From Lamellibrachia satsuma (Eukaryota > Annelida > Polychaeta > Sabellida > Siboglinidae), in assembly GCA_033239005.1 (NCBI GenBank), contig BSQZ01000009.1, positions 8,680,752-8,744,751 on the forward strand: a DNA stretch of 64,000 bases, given 5' to 3'. Each line of letters begins with the position of its first letter. The first letter of the stretch is position 1. Under the pieces are notes generated by a model that was not told where the DNA came from, ran no database searches, and saw nothing but the letters and a program-made list of their open reading frames with translations. Positions 1 through 10,772 of the stretch are shown piece by piece. Both the position numbers and the translations under genes were made by a program.

Positions 1-190
1 TAAAGCCCCAGATTATTTCAGTTATTTTTTCTCGTAGCCAACGCTCTATTAATACAAAACCTAAAACTCATTTTTAGTCTTCAATTTTGGTACATTAGAT
101 CATTGACACCCTACATTGTTAATTTTGTCATTATAAATCATATTCTGACTTCTCGTGATGTTTTCACGGCAGCCTATTTCTTCTAGTAGT
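1..190 (-). repeat. R1 dispersed repeat, partial copy
   Basis: R1 is the name used here for a 0.5-0.8 kb repeat seen about eleven times in this window. This copy starts at the window edge and carries the R1 end with the 'gtagccaacgctntattaatac' core, followed by the 'ctcgtgatgttttcacg' block and 'agtagtgtttcgggtaagcgcatt'. That last block abuts the pyrimidine tract behind pseudogene A, as it does behind copies E and F. Plus orientation of R1 is defined here as running from the 'gtattaatac' core toward 'aataagtcctgaata'. Confidence 0.7.
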
Positions 191-208
191 GTTTCGGGTA
201 AGCGCATT

Positions 209-715
209 ATATCACTCCTCTCTCTCTCCTCTCTCCACCCACTCCCTTCTCTCCCCTCTCTCCTCTCTCTTTCTCTCCTCTCTCTCTCTCTCCCTGTCTC
301 CTCTCTCCCCTCTCTCCCATCTCTCTCCCTTCTCTCCCCTCTCTCCCATCTCTCCCCCTCTCTCCTATCCTTCCCGTCTCTCTCCTCCCTCCCTCCACCT
401 CTCTCCTCTTTCCCCTCGCTCCTCCCTCTCTTCCCCCTCTCCCCTTTCTCCCCACCCTCTCCTCTCTCTCCTCTCTCTCCCCCATATCAACTCTCTCTCT
501 CCTTTCTCTCTCTCTCTTCCCTCTCTCCTCTCTCTCCTATATTTTCCGTCTCTCTCCCCCTCTCCCTCTCTCTTCTATCTCTCAGTTCTCTCCCTTCCTC
601 CTCTCACCACTCTCTCCCTCTCCCCTCTCGCCTTACCCCTCTCTCGCATATCTCTTATAACTTCTTCCCCCTCTCTCTTTCTCCCCTTTCTCCCTTCTCT
701 TCCCTCTCCCCCACT
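209..715. repeat. CT-rich tract (GA-rich on the gene strand)
   Basis: This is an imperfect (CT)n/(CCCTCT)n tract of about 500 bp lying directly behind the 3' end of channel pseudogene A, so the gene strand is purine-rich. Similar tracts sit behind copies B, E, F and scrap H. The Ser/Leu/Pro-rich and Arg/Glu/Gly-rich open frames that cross it come from composition alone and are not called as genes. Confidence 0.95.
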
Positions 716-736
716 GTCTACCTATTGCTGGGCTAT

Positions 737-1460
737 TTACAATTGTGTCCTTGCTGGCTGGGATAATTTCATCGTATTTGCGCAGGGGCGCACTATGCAG
801 ATACGACCACCTTCGTAAACGTGAACCCGCTGCATAACGCGATAGTACGGCGAGACTCGCTGGCAACGGAAGATCGCCACAATGAGCATATAGACGACGT
901 GTAGCGTGTAGAACCAGCCGGGGTGACGTAGACCCAGCTGGGCCGGATTCACGAGGTTGAGCATTATGGCGAATGTCGAGTAGATGCATTGCGACATGTT
1001 GGAGAACTCACCGCTACAAGTCTGACGTTCGTGACGAAGAAGGCGTGGAACGCGGCGAAGAAGAAGATGGAATAGACGACGCCGAAGTTGAACATCTGTT
1101 GCACCATTTGCTGAATTGCGACGACGAAGTAGCCACTGGACGGCATCAACTGGACGAAGTACAAGAGAGACCACGTCGACAGAGCCATGCACAAGACGCG
1201 GACTCCGCCCAGTGTCCAGCCACTCTTTTTGTCGGTCAACTTGATAGTAGCGTCGATGGCGAACAACACCGCCAACGTTTGCTGACAGCGGACTTAGAAG
1301 AACGAACAGGCAACGGCTTTCTTGCGTTTGCCGCCGATCTTCTTGCGCATGCGCGACAATAAGGGGCAACTGTGAGTTGTCAAGTGCTCGACGCTATCCC
1401 ACAGCAAGATCATCATACTGTGGACGATGATGTAACTGGCGAGAAATCGCCTGGGCGTCT
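737..1460 (-). pseudogene. TRPV-like channel, copy A (3' fragment)
   Basis: The minus strand encodes the channel half of the TRPV-like protein of copies E-G: S3/S4, the S4-S5 linker (GYFVVAIQQMV), S5 and a pore segment reading MLNLVNPAQLGL. The 5' end stops abruptly at the codons for TPRR before S2 (about 1460), so the N-terminal ankyrin part is missing. A small deletion shifts the frame after FFVT, and a second deletion removes most of S6 and the following helix. The pore has Asn where B, C, F and G have Asp. The 1460 breakpoint is shared exactly with copy C, so the truncation predates the duplication that made A and C. Non-functional. Confidence 0.85.
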
Positions 1461-1772
1461 AGGAAACCGCGATAAATGACGCCGAATTCGTGCAGTATTT
1501 CTGACAATGTTCTGGAATTAGAAGACGAGGTTGGAACGTCCACGTTTCGGTTACCTATGGCGAAATGGCCCCACCTTTGTCATTATGCTAGTTTAGATAT
1601 AATATATAGTGTTTTAAGCAAGTATTGTTGTATTCTAATACTGTGACCAGGAAGTGTGCTTTGTTTAATGGTATAAGTTTAATGTTAGTACTGTACTGTA
1701 CATAATATTTATAATGTATACTGTGATTACGATAGTAATACCATTGCTTCTTTTATATGTTCTAGGGATACT

Positions 1773-2771
1773 CATCAGCGGATCCAGGGGGATCTTAGGG
1801 CTCTCAACACCCCTCTAAGCGATGGAGAGGTTCTTAGACCATCCCTGTGTCCGTGGCAAATATTAGGTAAAGGAACACTAAGGGGAGACCGGGGTTAGTC
1901 CACCCCGGGGGCAAATCCGCCAACCGGCTTTTATTCCGTGCCTTTGCAACATTTAGTAATTTCGATCATACGACTAAGTCACATGATCATCAAACTACAT
2001 GCAGCGGGAAACTGGCGTCCACGAGTTGCTGGCTGGAAAGTTGTGAGGTAGAAAACTGAGTTTTTGGTGACTGAAAGTAATTTTTTTTCGATCAAATTTC
2101 ACTACTTAAAATTAGCATTTGGTTAGACATTCAGAGTGCTGAGTAAAGCCCTTATATCAGAGCTATTACTTGGATCTTGCGTTGTTGCTCTATCCAGTGT
2201 CAGTGATATTTATTTGCCGCCCACCAAATATGTCTCTGTGTTGGGGCACGTCCGCCTATGTTCCACGGGGCAAGTTCGTCCCTAGGATATTTGATGTAAA
2301 ATGCTCAGGATCACTTGTGAACATAAACCCACTAACACGCACTCTTATGAAGACTTCCAATTGTCCAGTTTAGTGTTATTTTCTAGTAAAAAAGTGGCGA
2401 AACCAGATTTTGATTTCACCATTTTCTAGCCGTTGCAGTGCCAAACCTTGGTTTTTGTTTGCCTGGTTTATTTCATAGATAAAACATAATTTGTGAGGAT
2501 TTTTATTTTTAAGACGTTTATTGACATAAAAATAAGACAAAATTGCACTGTTCTTGTGTACGTGCAGCTTAAAGTACGTGTGGGGCGAACTGGCCCCGGC
2601 CTCTGGGCGGACTTGCCCCGACATAGGGCAAATCCGCCCATGCTTGGGTAGGTTCAGATTTGGATATTGTCTTGTAACAGTTTTGCATTTGTTGATAGCA
2701 CAAATGTGGGCAAGATATTTTCGTTCACTGACTGATGCCCCCCCCCGCCAACAAGCCTAGATCAGCTCCTG
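1773..2771. mobile_element. Non-autonomous hAT-like DNA transposon, copy 1
   Basis: The ends are imperfect inverted repeats of about 15 bp: the left begins CATCAGCGGATCCAG and the right, reverse-complemented, begins CAGGAGCTGATCTAG. ATACT occurs directly on both sides (1768-1772 and 2772-2776), as expected of a 5-bp target duplication. The same site without the element is found at 38448-38452 and, inverted, at 34575-34579. The 999-bp interior has no transposase frame. The hAT assignment rests only on the CAG-type ends and short duplication, so the superfamily is uncertain. Confidence 0.75.
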
Positions 2772-2859
2772 ATACTGTTACTGCTTTTTGTGTCTAAATG
2801 CGGTTTATCGGAACCAGACGACCAGGAGGCTCGCATCGGGCGTAGTCAACACGCGTTGA

Positions 2860-3340
2860 TGGAGATTACTACTCTTCACACGATGAAAGCGATGAGTTGA
2901 TGTGTTTTCCAGTTTTCGCTGGACAGTTATGTTCAATGTTGATGTGGCTATGCATTGGTATGGGTGGAGTTTGGAAGAAAGTCGGTCGACATTTGCTGCG
3001 GATATTGAATAAATCAGCGAAAACAAAGAGGAATTATTTTATTACTCCGAATGTAACATTTGTCCGGCAACTCATCAAAGTCTTCGGCAGAATTATTAAG
3101 GTGACTTAATGGTAAATCTTTATGATATTAATTCACGTTCTGCACGGAATATGTTAAATGCTACATTTATAGTTTATTGAACGAAGTTTGTTCATTCACA
3201 CATCAAACTTCCATAATACAATAAAAACACAACTGAATAGATTAGTATAATTTGGAAGATCCATTAGAGACCGAAAATGTGCTTTTAACGAGGACCGTCT
3301 ACTGTAGTAGGTATATTCTGAATATCGTACTTCATTTAAA
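2860..3340 (+). other. U module: conserved 5' flank with splice-donor-like site
   Basis: This block occurs upstream of channel genes B, D', E, F and G. It holds about 200 bp of high similarity ending in AAG|GTGACT at 3100/3101 (AAG|GTGAGT in the other copies). One frame (2897 onward, ending in FGRIIK) is open here. A second frame with an acidic peptide (LEESRSTFAADIE) is interrupted by stops in most copies. It may be an upstream exon or 5' UTR exon of the channel gene. The coding frame is not certain. Confidence 0.45.
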
Positions 3341-3373
3341 TAGTGCGACAGAATAAAAGTTATTTAAAAGCTT

Positions 3374-3396
3374 AGAGAGAGAGAGAGAGAGAGAGG

Positions 3397-3449
<53 letters not shown>
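3374..3449. repeat. (GA)n microsatellite
   Basis: This is nearly pure GA dinucleotide with two small interruptions. The AT-rich sequence between it and the next TG-rich tract (3450-3890) shows no gene that I recognise. Confidence 0.95.
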
Positions 3450-3450
<1 letters not shown>

Positions 3451-3898
3451 TGCATTTATTTTGACCAAAAATATATACACAATAATATCGAATTTAAATG
3501 AGGAAAAAATGACTAAATTAAACAAATATGTTGGTCAAGGAGTCTGCCAATAAAACCAGTCTGGTCGCTATCGTGAGGTCACCTTTGCACAAATTAAACA
3601 TAGAATTATTCATGTGGACATGTACAAACATGACTACGTATTGAAACCATAACAATATACCTATATAAAAAAACGCATAACATACATATATGTATTTAAA
3701 TACACCTTTCTACACATACAAGTATGGCTATTGTCAAGAAAAAAATTATTAACGAAAGTATCATTGCTTGTAACATTCGAAAAAAACAAAGAACTTTAGC
3801 GTAAATAGAGTAAATGCCCATAGAAATTCGTTAAAAATCACACTTTTAATTTTATGAGATGTACTCTCAATGTTTGTCGTATATACATTTAGTGATGC

Positions 3899-4002
3899 AG
3901 TGTGTGCGCGCTCGGGCATGTGAGCGTGAGGGCGTGCGCGCGCACTTGCGTGTGTGCATGCGTGCTTGCCTGCTTGCGTGTGTTCGTGTGTGCGTGCTGT
4001 AA
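3899..4002. repeat. TG/TGCG-rich tract upstream of copy B
   Basis: This is a degenerate alternating purine-pyrimidine tract (GTGTGCGCGC, TGCGTGTG and similar) about 370 bp before the copy B start codon. Equivalent tracts lie upstream of E (21184-21496), F (33498-33541) and G (39371-39632), so it belongs to the duplicated gene unit. It is followed by 'ttttctgatttcagcagccc', which resembles a splice acceptor. Confidence 0.85.
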
Positions 4003-4370
4003 AAATATAATTCCCGTTTTCTGATTTCAGCAGCCCGGTAATAATACATCGGTACACTTCATAAAAACTAATCATCTAGATGCACGGTCGCATATGCAAA
4101 AGCGACTGAGTAATTAATTTGCGTCTGCACTGCGTTGTGCCGTTAAATTATAACGACCGTCTCATTGCTTAGTTTCACCTGCCTTCAAGTGCATCGTCCT
4201 TCGGTGCACGATAAACATTTGCTCTACAACTTAACAAGTACATATTCTTTGGAGCTCAAAGCAAGAACGAGGATTCCAGCAACAAAGCGCTACATCTGTT
4301 CTGTCTTAGTATACAACGAGATAGACAATACATTGACTCCCTGCACCATCCAACAGAGTTCGACACAATA

Positions 4371-5774
4371 ATGTCCATCTCACAAGAACCGGAAATGGCT
4401 AAGTCCAACAACCTGCTGCCCGTCGACGTCTACCAAGATTGGATTTCGGCAATCGTCAGCGACAACGCCGACCAAGTAGACACCATCCTCACTGCCGCGG
4501 TTGAAAGTCAACGTCACCTTCTGCTGAACGGCTCCTTCGACTACCAGGACGAGGAGTTTGTTCATCACAACCCGTACCGCTTCGGCCGTCCGGTCAAGCC
4601 GTTGTCACTGTGCGCGCTCTCCGGGGCTCTCCGAGTGATGCGCGTTCTGATTGGCCACAGCGTGCACGTGACATTCCAGGACGCTCGCGGTCACAACGTT
4701 GTGCACCAGTTGATCTTTGTGGCGTTCTTCGACGAATCCAACGAGAATTTCCTCATCGATTCGTACAGAGAAATGATGCGACTAACGGATCTACAAACCA
4801 AGAGGCGACTGCTTCTGATGGAAAGCAACATCGGACTGAGGCCGCTGGAGGCAGCCTCGCAACACGGCGTCCTGCGATTCGTGCAGGCGATCATGGAAAC
4901 GGTAGGCGTGTATCTGAGCCGACAGATCGTGCGCGGTCTCAGCGTCTATCAGTGGTATGACGTCACCGAATATGAGAGCTTCGACGTGGACAACCGCTGC
5001 TGGGTGTCGCCAGTGCGCTTCCTGATGACTCTCGATGAGCGGAAGTTGAAACATTCTTACGCGAAACAGGTGTACTTTGACAAGCCGTTCGGGACGTGGG
5101 TCTCCAACAAAGTCTCAGTTAACCGGCCCGTGATACTCATGTGGGCGCTGCTGCGATTGGCGCACATAACTGCGTACTACGTCCTCGACATGAGCATCGT
5201 CAGCCCCACATCGGCGACCAAGAAGACCAGCAATGTGTCAAACATCGAGGACATGTCGACGACGCCTGAATACCGGTTCGCCGCGTTTCACGCCTTCTTC
5301 GTCACGGTCAACACGAGCGAACGTCAGACTTGTAGCGGTGAGTTCTTCAACATGTCGCAAGGCATCTACTCGACATTCGCCATAATGCTCAACCTCGTGG
5401 ATCCGGCCCAGCTGGGTCTACGTCACCCTGGCTGGATCTACGTACTACACGTCTCCTATATTTTCATTGTGGGGATCCTGCTTATCAACTTCGTTATAGC
5501 CATCATGTCGAGCGCCTTGTCCGAGGTGGCGCTTCAGCGACAGATCATCGAGCGCCTCCAGCGACTGTCTGTCGCAATAGCCATCGAGTCTCGCATTGAC
5601 CGCCTGGTGGCGCCCTACTATCGCGCCATGCAGCGGCGTCACTTCGTTTACGAAAGCGATCGCATCTACATAGTGCGGGTTACGCCCCCGCGCAGTTACA
5701 AAGATATTATCCAAGCCGGCAAGGATACAATTGTAAATAGCCAAGAAATAGTGACCAACATGGCAACAATATAA
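4371..5774 (+). CDS. TRPV-like channel, copy B, with in-frame deletion of S2 to mid-S5
   Basis: The 467-codon frame starts at the ATG shared by all copies (MSISQEPEMAK). The N-terminal ankyrin-type segment and S1 are intact. After EYR, about residue 302, the frame jumps directly to FAAFHAFFVTVN, which is residue 448 of copy G. Roughly 145 residues (S2, S3, S4, the S4-S5 linker and half of S5) are missing, yet the frame continues through the pore (NLVDPAQL), S6 (INFVIAIMSSAL) and the C-terminus. Such a protein should not form a normal channel. It may be a pseudogene that has not yet gained stops, or a truncated subunit. The reading frame also stays open for about 50 codons upstream of the ATG, with no other ATG. 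A GA tract follows the stop. Confidence 0.6.
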   Translation: MSISQEPEMAKSNNLLPVDVYQDWISAIVSDNADQVDTILTAAVESQRHLLLNGSFDYQDEEFVHHNPYRFGRPVKPLSLCALSGALRVMRVLIGHSVHVTFQDARGHNVVHQLIFVAFFDESNENFLIDSYREMMRLTDLQTKRRLLLMESNIGLRPLEAASQHGVLRFVQAIMETVGVYLSRQIVRGLSVYQWYDVTEYESFDVDNRCWVSPVRFLMTLDERKLKHSYAKQVYFDKPFGTWVSNKVSVNRPVILMWALLRLAHITAYYVLDMSIVSPTSATKKTSNVSNIEDMSTTPEYRFAAFHAFFVTVNTSERQTCSGEFFNMSQGIYSTFAIMLNLVDPAQLGLRHPGWIYVLHVSYIFIVGILLINFVIAIMSSALSEVALQRQIIERLQRLSVAIAIESRIDRLVAPYYRAMQRRHFVYESDRIYIVRVTPPRSYKDIIQAGKDTIVNSQEIVTNMATI

Positions 5775-5834
5775 CTTTACATTTTACGCTTCGCAAGGTT
5801 TCGTACTGCTGCGAGGTGTTCCAAAGATAATTCG

Positions 5835-6571
5835 AAGGAGGGATATAGGGAAGACAGTGGGAGAGAGGGAAGAGAAGGGAGAAATGGGAGAGATGGAAGA
5901 AAGAGAGAGAGGGAGCGGAAAGAGGGAGGAGAGAGAAAGAGAAAGGGGAGAGAATGGAGAGAGGGTATAGAGGAGATATGAGGTAGGAGAGAGGAGAGAG
6001 AGGGGAAAGAGGGAAGAGATGGGAGGAGAGAGATGACAGAGAAGGGAGAGAGGAGAGAGAGAGAGGAGGGAGGGAGGGGAAAGGGGGCGGAGAGATGGGA
6101 GAGAGCGGCGAGAGGGGAGATGGACGACAGGGGAGAGAGCAGAGAGAGAGAGAGAGGGGAGAGTGGGAGAGAGGGAAGAGAGGTGAGAGAGGGGAGATTG
6201 GAGATATAGGAAAGAGGGGAGAGAGGGGCGAGCGAGGCGAGAGGGGAGAGAGATGGGACAGAAGGGAGAAAGGAGAGTGAGAGGAAAAAGTAGAGAAGAG
6301 AGAGAGAAGGGAGAGAGAGAGAGAGTGAGTGGAGAGATGGGGACGGAGGCGAGAGAGGGGAGACAGAGGAGGTAGAGTGACAGGGTGGGGAAATAGGGGA
6401 TGAGAGATTGGACAGATGGGAGCGAAGAGAGAGCGGAGAGATTGGAGCGAGGAGAGAGCGGCGAGAGAGAGAGAGGAGAAACAGGTGAAACAGTAGAGAG
6501 GGGAGAGTGATGGGAGAGATGAGAGAGGGGAGAGAGGAGTGAGGGGAGAGACGGGAGAGAGGGGAGAGATT
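5835..6571. repeat. GA-rich tract behind copy B
   Basis: This is about 740 bp of imperfect (GA)n/(GGGAGA)n beginning about 60 bp after the copy B stop codon. It ends in 'ataatgtgcttaatcgaaacact', the start of R1, but the rest of R1 is missing and S-module sequence follows. Its low-complexity open frames are not genes. Confidence 0.95.
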
Positions 6572-6599
6572 AGATATATAATGTGCTTAATCGAAACAC

Positions 6600-7075
6600 T
6601 TATCCCAATGTACCATACTGTGTCCTTATATTTGTAACATATCTCGTATATCATAAATCTTGTCGTTGTTGTTATTATTGTCACTGTAGGTCAATGGTGA
6701 TTACCGTCGATTCCATCGTAAATAACTTGCTTATATTATTTATTTATTCTCTATTAAAAATGTAACCTGTACTTACATCATATGTTAAATCAAAGTGCGT
6801 TATTACATAATAAGATGACACAAACACATATTCGATTGTGGTCCTTAGAAAACAATCATAAACTAACATGACGTTGATATAAATAGATTCTGATCAAAAT
6901 AGCGTAGACTAAACATGGCTTGGTAAAAGTATCACGACATGTAAAATTGCATTACCACATGATAGTTGAAAGATACGATAATTGAATAAAACGGTTTGAC
7001 TACATTATTTAAAATCCATGTTGTATACTGGTATTATAAAAATTAGAGTTAGCAACAGACTTTGCACACACATAG
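6600..7075 (-). repeat. S module (distal half only)
   Basis: S is the name used here for a spacer that recurs beside R1: a block with 'gatggaatcntcccggtatgtgacgtaat' and a block with 'tatatctaggcagaaagtatt'. Only the first block is present here, in reverse orientation and matching 42240-42640. No gene is seen. Confidence 0.6.
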
Positions 7076-7079
7076 TTAT

Positions 7080-7545
7080 GTACATTGTATTAATGCTGTG
7101 TTGGCTACGTGAAGCAATGGGAGGCATAATTTGGGCCTTCCATTAAAAATATTATGAACAGGGTTTAATATAAATTATGCAACACGTATGTCTATCGGTA
7201 ACATGCCGACCCGTCTAAGTTCATTTGATCCAATACGGGTTCTGGCTGGAGTTATCTTGTTCTGGGTACACTTTAACCAATATTCACTGTAGCCTTGTCT
7301 TTAGCTGTCGCTATCTACCGACTACGTAAACACTGATTCAGGTAACAACATTGTTCCACATAATGCTTTCAGAAGCTCAGATTATAGAACCGTTCATCCA
7401 GGGAGGAACAATCACGTTTTCTGTCGGACACGAATAGTAGGACCACGATGTCAAACATTTCAAAGAAAATCGCATCAAGTGCGCCTCTTCCTGCTGCAAA
7501 TATTCTAATAAGTCTTGAACCACATCATGTGATTTGTGTTACTTA
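7080..7545 (+). repeat. R1 dispersed repeat
   Basis: This copy runs from 'gtattaatgctgtgttggctacgtg' through 'aacatgccgacccgtctaa' and 'acaacattgttccacataat' to 'ctgcaaatattctaataagtc'. It is closest to the copies at 16680-17140 (reversed), 28300-28870 (reversed) and 42700-43240. Confidence 0.75.
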
Positions 7546-8516
7546 AATACAGCTTCATATGTTGTGTTAACCTATTTATTGTTTCACACGAATGTAGAGC
7601 GTATTAAATTGTGATACGTGAAACTAAACAATTCATATGATGTGACATAAGTGCAGTTGCGCAGGCATATTCACAGATTTGTTTGTAGAAGCTATTGTCT
7701 GTGAAATAGTGCATTTTGGGGGGAGTTTTTCTGTCATGGGCTACGTGGGCGCATGAATATATGGCTATTTTTGTAAATATAGACGGGCATTACACATGGG
7801 GGCATTTTAAAAGAGCTGGAGGTATGTGATTTTGACAAAACTAGGTCAGCATGTCAATGAAGTGATGGCAGTTGCTGTAAATTTTCAGAATTCTTTGTGG
7901 TCACGTTTTCTTATAATCAGACAAAACGTTAACATAGCCACCAATGCAATTTTGTCTTGTGGTCTGACCCCAAATAAACGGAAGTCATAGTCACAAACAC
8001 GATTATGAAATGTTGATCAGCTTATGTTTTGGTCGTTGTTGTTAGTTTAATTGTGGATATTACAGGTAATTTGGATGAAATTATTAGTTGATATAACACA
8101 TTTCTTATAATTTTTATAATTTGCAATTCCGATGATATAATTAGAGCTCATATTTTTTTAAATAAAAAAATAAATAAAAACAGTTGCTAACCTGCCCCAC
8201 ATTGTGTGTGTTTGAGAAAATTGTCGGTGTCAGGCTGGATAATAATATATTATTATATATGTTTTATTAATTCCATCTAGTCAACAAGATCATTACTGGA
8301 TAAACGCCGCTGCTATTTAAACTGTTTAACCGCCTCTTTTAGGAAGTGTCCTATAACCGATTAGGCGGTATGACCCCAGTATGTGAGGGAGCGGGTAGCC
8401 GTTTTGCACTAGAACAGTCATTGGTGATATATGTTTGTGGACCAGTGCCTTAGCAACATTGTGTAACACATTTGAACAGAATAGTTGTATTAGTTGTGTC
8501 ACATCCACTGAAAGCA

Positions 8517-8558
<42 letters not shown>

Positions 8559-8560
8559 TA
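7546..8560. other. AT-rich interval, no gene recognised
   Basis: No open frame with protein-like character, no RNA gene and no clear transposon end is visible. A (TA)n microsatellite occupies about 8520-8556. Short A/T runs occur around 8150-8185. Confidence 0.6.
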
Positions 8561-9670
8561 TTCTGATCTATTTATATCATTGATTGTTGTCTAAGGACCA
8601 CCATCGAATGGGTGTTTGTGTCATCCTGATATATTAATGCACTTTGATTTCACATATGACGTAAGTACAGTTTACATTTTTATGGAGAATAAATGAATAA
8701 CATAAACAATTTATTTACGATGGAATCGTCCCGGTATGTGACGTAATAATACGCTCTATTGTGACGTAACATCGACTTCAATCACCATTGACCAACAATG
8801 GTCACAACATAATAACATCAACAAGAAGGTTTAATATTAAATGTTATGGAATAATACACCGTTTGTTGATGGCATGACAGTGTTATCTGCCAGATAACAT
8901 GACGAGTGCCGCTGTGTTATGTGACTGGTGACACTCGAGTGATATCACAAACAGTATGTTATTACCGTTATATAACGGTGAATTTACATTTGAGCATACT
9001 TTTTTTACTTCCCACATTTGTAAATATGCTGCTTTCACGAAGCATTCCTGCTGATGCGGACGTTTGACGCAGATTACGTAAATCACAACAATCACAATAA
9101 TCACAGAAAACACGCAAAGCGTTCGAACAATCACGAGTCTATGCCAACGCGCGTACTCGGTGGCGTTCGAAATAATTCAAACGTCAGATGGATTATCAGA
9201 ACGAGGCTGTCGTGTGTTACCTGGGTTTATAAATCATGGTAAAATGCTCTAGACCAATCAGGTTGCCTTATTGCCGAGATATGTCTATCCAGATAAAGCA
9301 CGGCAGCCTCGTTCTGCGAATCCTATGTTACACTTAAACATATATTATGGATATCGGCATGGCCAGCCGTTGTATAACTAATACTATTCAATTATGTAGG
9401 CGATATATCACAAATATAAGGATACATTGTGTTCATTAGGATTAATGTAATATATCTAGGCAGAACGTATTAACGTGCATAATAAGTATTAACGTAATTA
9501 ATAAAAGGTTACGTGATTAACGTGATTATCAACGTGATTACTAAAATATCTAGGCAGAAATATTCTAGGAATCACACTTACACAGTATAATGAAATTCGT
9601 CCACAATCTCATTTCTAGTACACAGAGTACAATACCTCTAATGTTTTGTTTAAATAGGCAATTTAATTGC
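8560..9670 (+). repeat. S module interrupted by about 550 bp of other sequence
   Basis: The first S block (8560-8830) and second S block (9385-9670) are separated by sequence absent from the other S copies. That extra segment contains a short palindrome at about 8882-8903 (gttatctgccagataac) and the inverted-repeat element at 9197-9316. The second block ends at the junction with pseudogene C. Confidence 0.6.
9197..9316. mobile_element. Small MITE-like element with 18-bp terminal inverted repeats
   Basis: The left arm CAGAACGAGGCTGTCGTG (9197-9214) pairs with the right arm at 9299-9316, with one mismatch. The interior is about 85 bp and non-coding. No target duplication is evident at the arm edges, so it could instead be a foldback remnant. 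Confidence 0.45.
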
Positions 9671-9736
9671 CGAGTCTCAATTACGTAAGAACAATTCTGG
9701 ATTTGGCGCGTAACAATTTCAAGTATCGTTCAAACA

Positions 9737-10479
9737 TGGAAGACTCGATGGCTATAGCGACAGAGAGTCGCTGGAGCCGTTCGATGATCGGTCGCTGTAG
9801 CGCCTCCTCGGAAAAGGCGTTCGTCATGATGGCTATGAGGAACTTGATCAGTAGGATCGCCACATTGGCCATATAGACGACGTTTAGACCCAGCCGGGGT
9901 GACATAGAACCAGCCGGGGTGACGTAGAACCAGCCGGGGTTACGTAGAACCAGCCGGGGTGACGTAGACCCAGCTGGGCCGGATCCACGAGGTTGAGCAT
10001 TATGGCGAATGTCGAGTAGATGCCTTGCGACATGTCGGAGAACTCACCGCTGCAAGTCTGACGTTCGCTCGTGTTGACCGTGACGAAGAAGGCGTGGAAC
10101 GCGGCGAAGAAGAATATAGAATAGACGACGCCGAAGTTGAACATCTCTCGCACCATTTGCTGAATTGCGACGACGAAGTAGCCAATGGACGGCAGCAACT
10201 GGACGAAGTGCAAGAGAGACCACGTCGACAGAGCCATGCACACGACGCGGACTCCGCTCACTGTCCAGCCACTCTCTTTGTCGGTCAACTTGATTGTGGC
10301 GTCGATGGCGAACAACACCGCCAACGTTTGCTGACAGAAGAACGAACAGGTGACAGCTTTCTTGCGCTTGCGCGACGATAAGGGGCACCTGCGAGTTCTC
10401 ACATGCTCGACGCTATTCTACAACAAGATCATCATACTGTGGACGATGATGTAACTGGCGAGAACTCGCCTGGGTGTCT
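9737..10479 (-). pseudogene. TRPV-like channel, copy C (3' fragment)
   Basis: The minus strand reads the channel domain from just before S2 (the same TPRR breakpoint as copy A) through S3-S5 (LFAIDATIKL, GYFVVAIQQMV, FFFAAFHAFFVTVN) and the pore (MLNLVDPAQLGL). After HPGW the sequence is disrupted by a 20-bp unit repeated four times (9891-9970) and a shift of frame, before picking up the S6 and post-S6 helix codons (LLIKFLIAIM, IIERLQRLSVAIAI). The N-terminal half is absent, and the copy ends at an S-module junction instead of the usual GA tract. Non-functional. Confidence 0.85.
9891..9970. repeat. 20-bp tandem repeat, four units, inside pseudogene C
   Basis: The unit 'cagccggggtgacgtagaac' (one or two substitutions per unit) repeats at exactly 20 bp. 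It is the reverse complement of the codons around HPGWFYV, so it is a local tandem expansion of channel coding sequence. The length is not a multiple of three and therefore cycles the frame. Confidence 0.9.
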
Positions 10480-10772
10480 AGGAAACCGCGATAAATGACG
10501 CTGAATTCGTGCAGTACTTCTGACAATATACTGGAATTAGAAAACAAGGTTGGAACGACACGTTTCGATGATCTATGGCGAGTTATGCTAGTTTAGACAT
10601 AATGTATAGTGTTTTAAGCATGTTTTGTTGTATTCTGATACTGTGACCAGGAAGTGTGCTTTGTTTAATGATATAAGTTTAATGTTAGTACTGTATTGTA
10701 CATAATATTTATAATGTCTACTGTGATTACGATAGTAATGCCATTGCTTGTTTTATATGTTCTAGAGATACT

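Noticed and set aside
155..818. Long Ser/Leu/Pro-rich open frames in the CT tracts (also 5707-6684, 18505-18900, 30585-31197) and their Arg/Glu/Gly-rich reverse frames
   Set aside because: They are produced by simple-sequence composition, are open in several frames at once and differ between duplicons.
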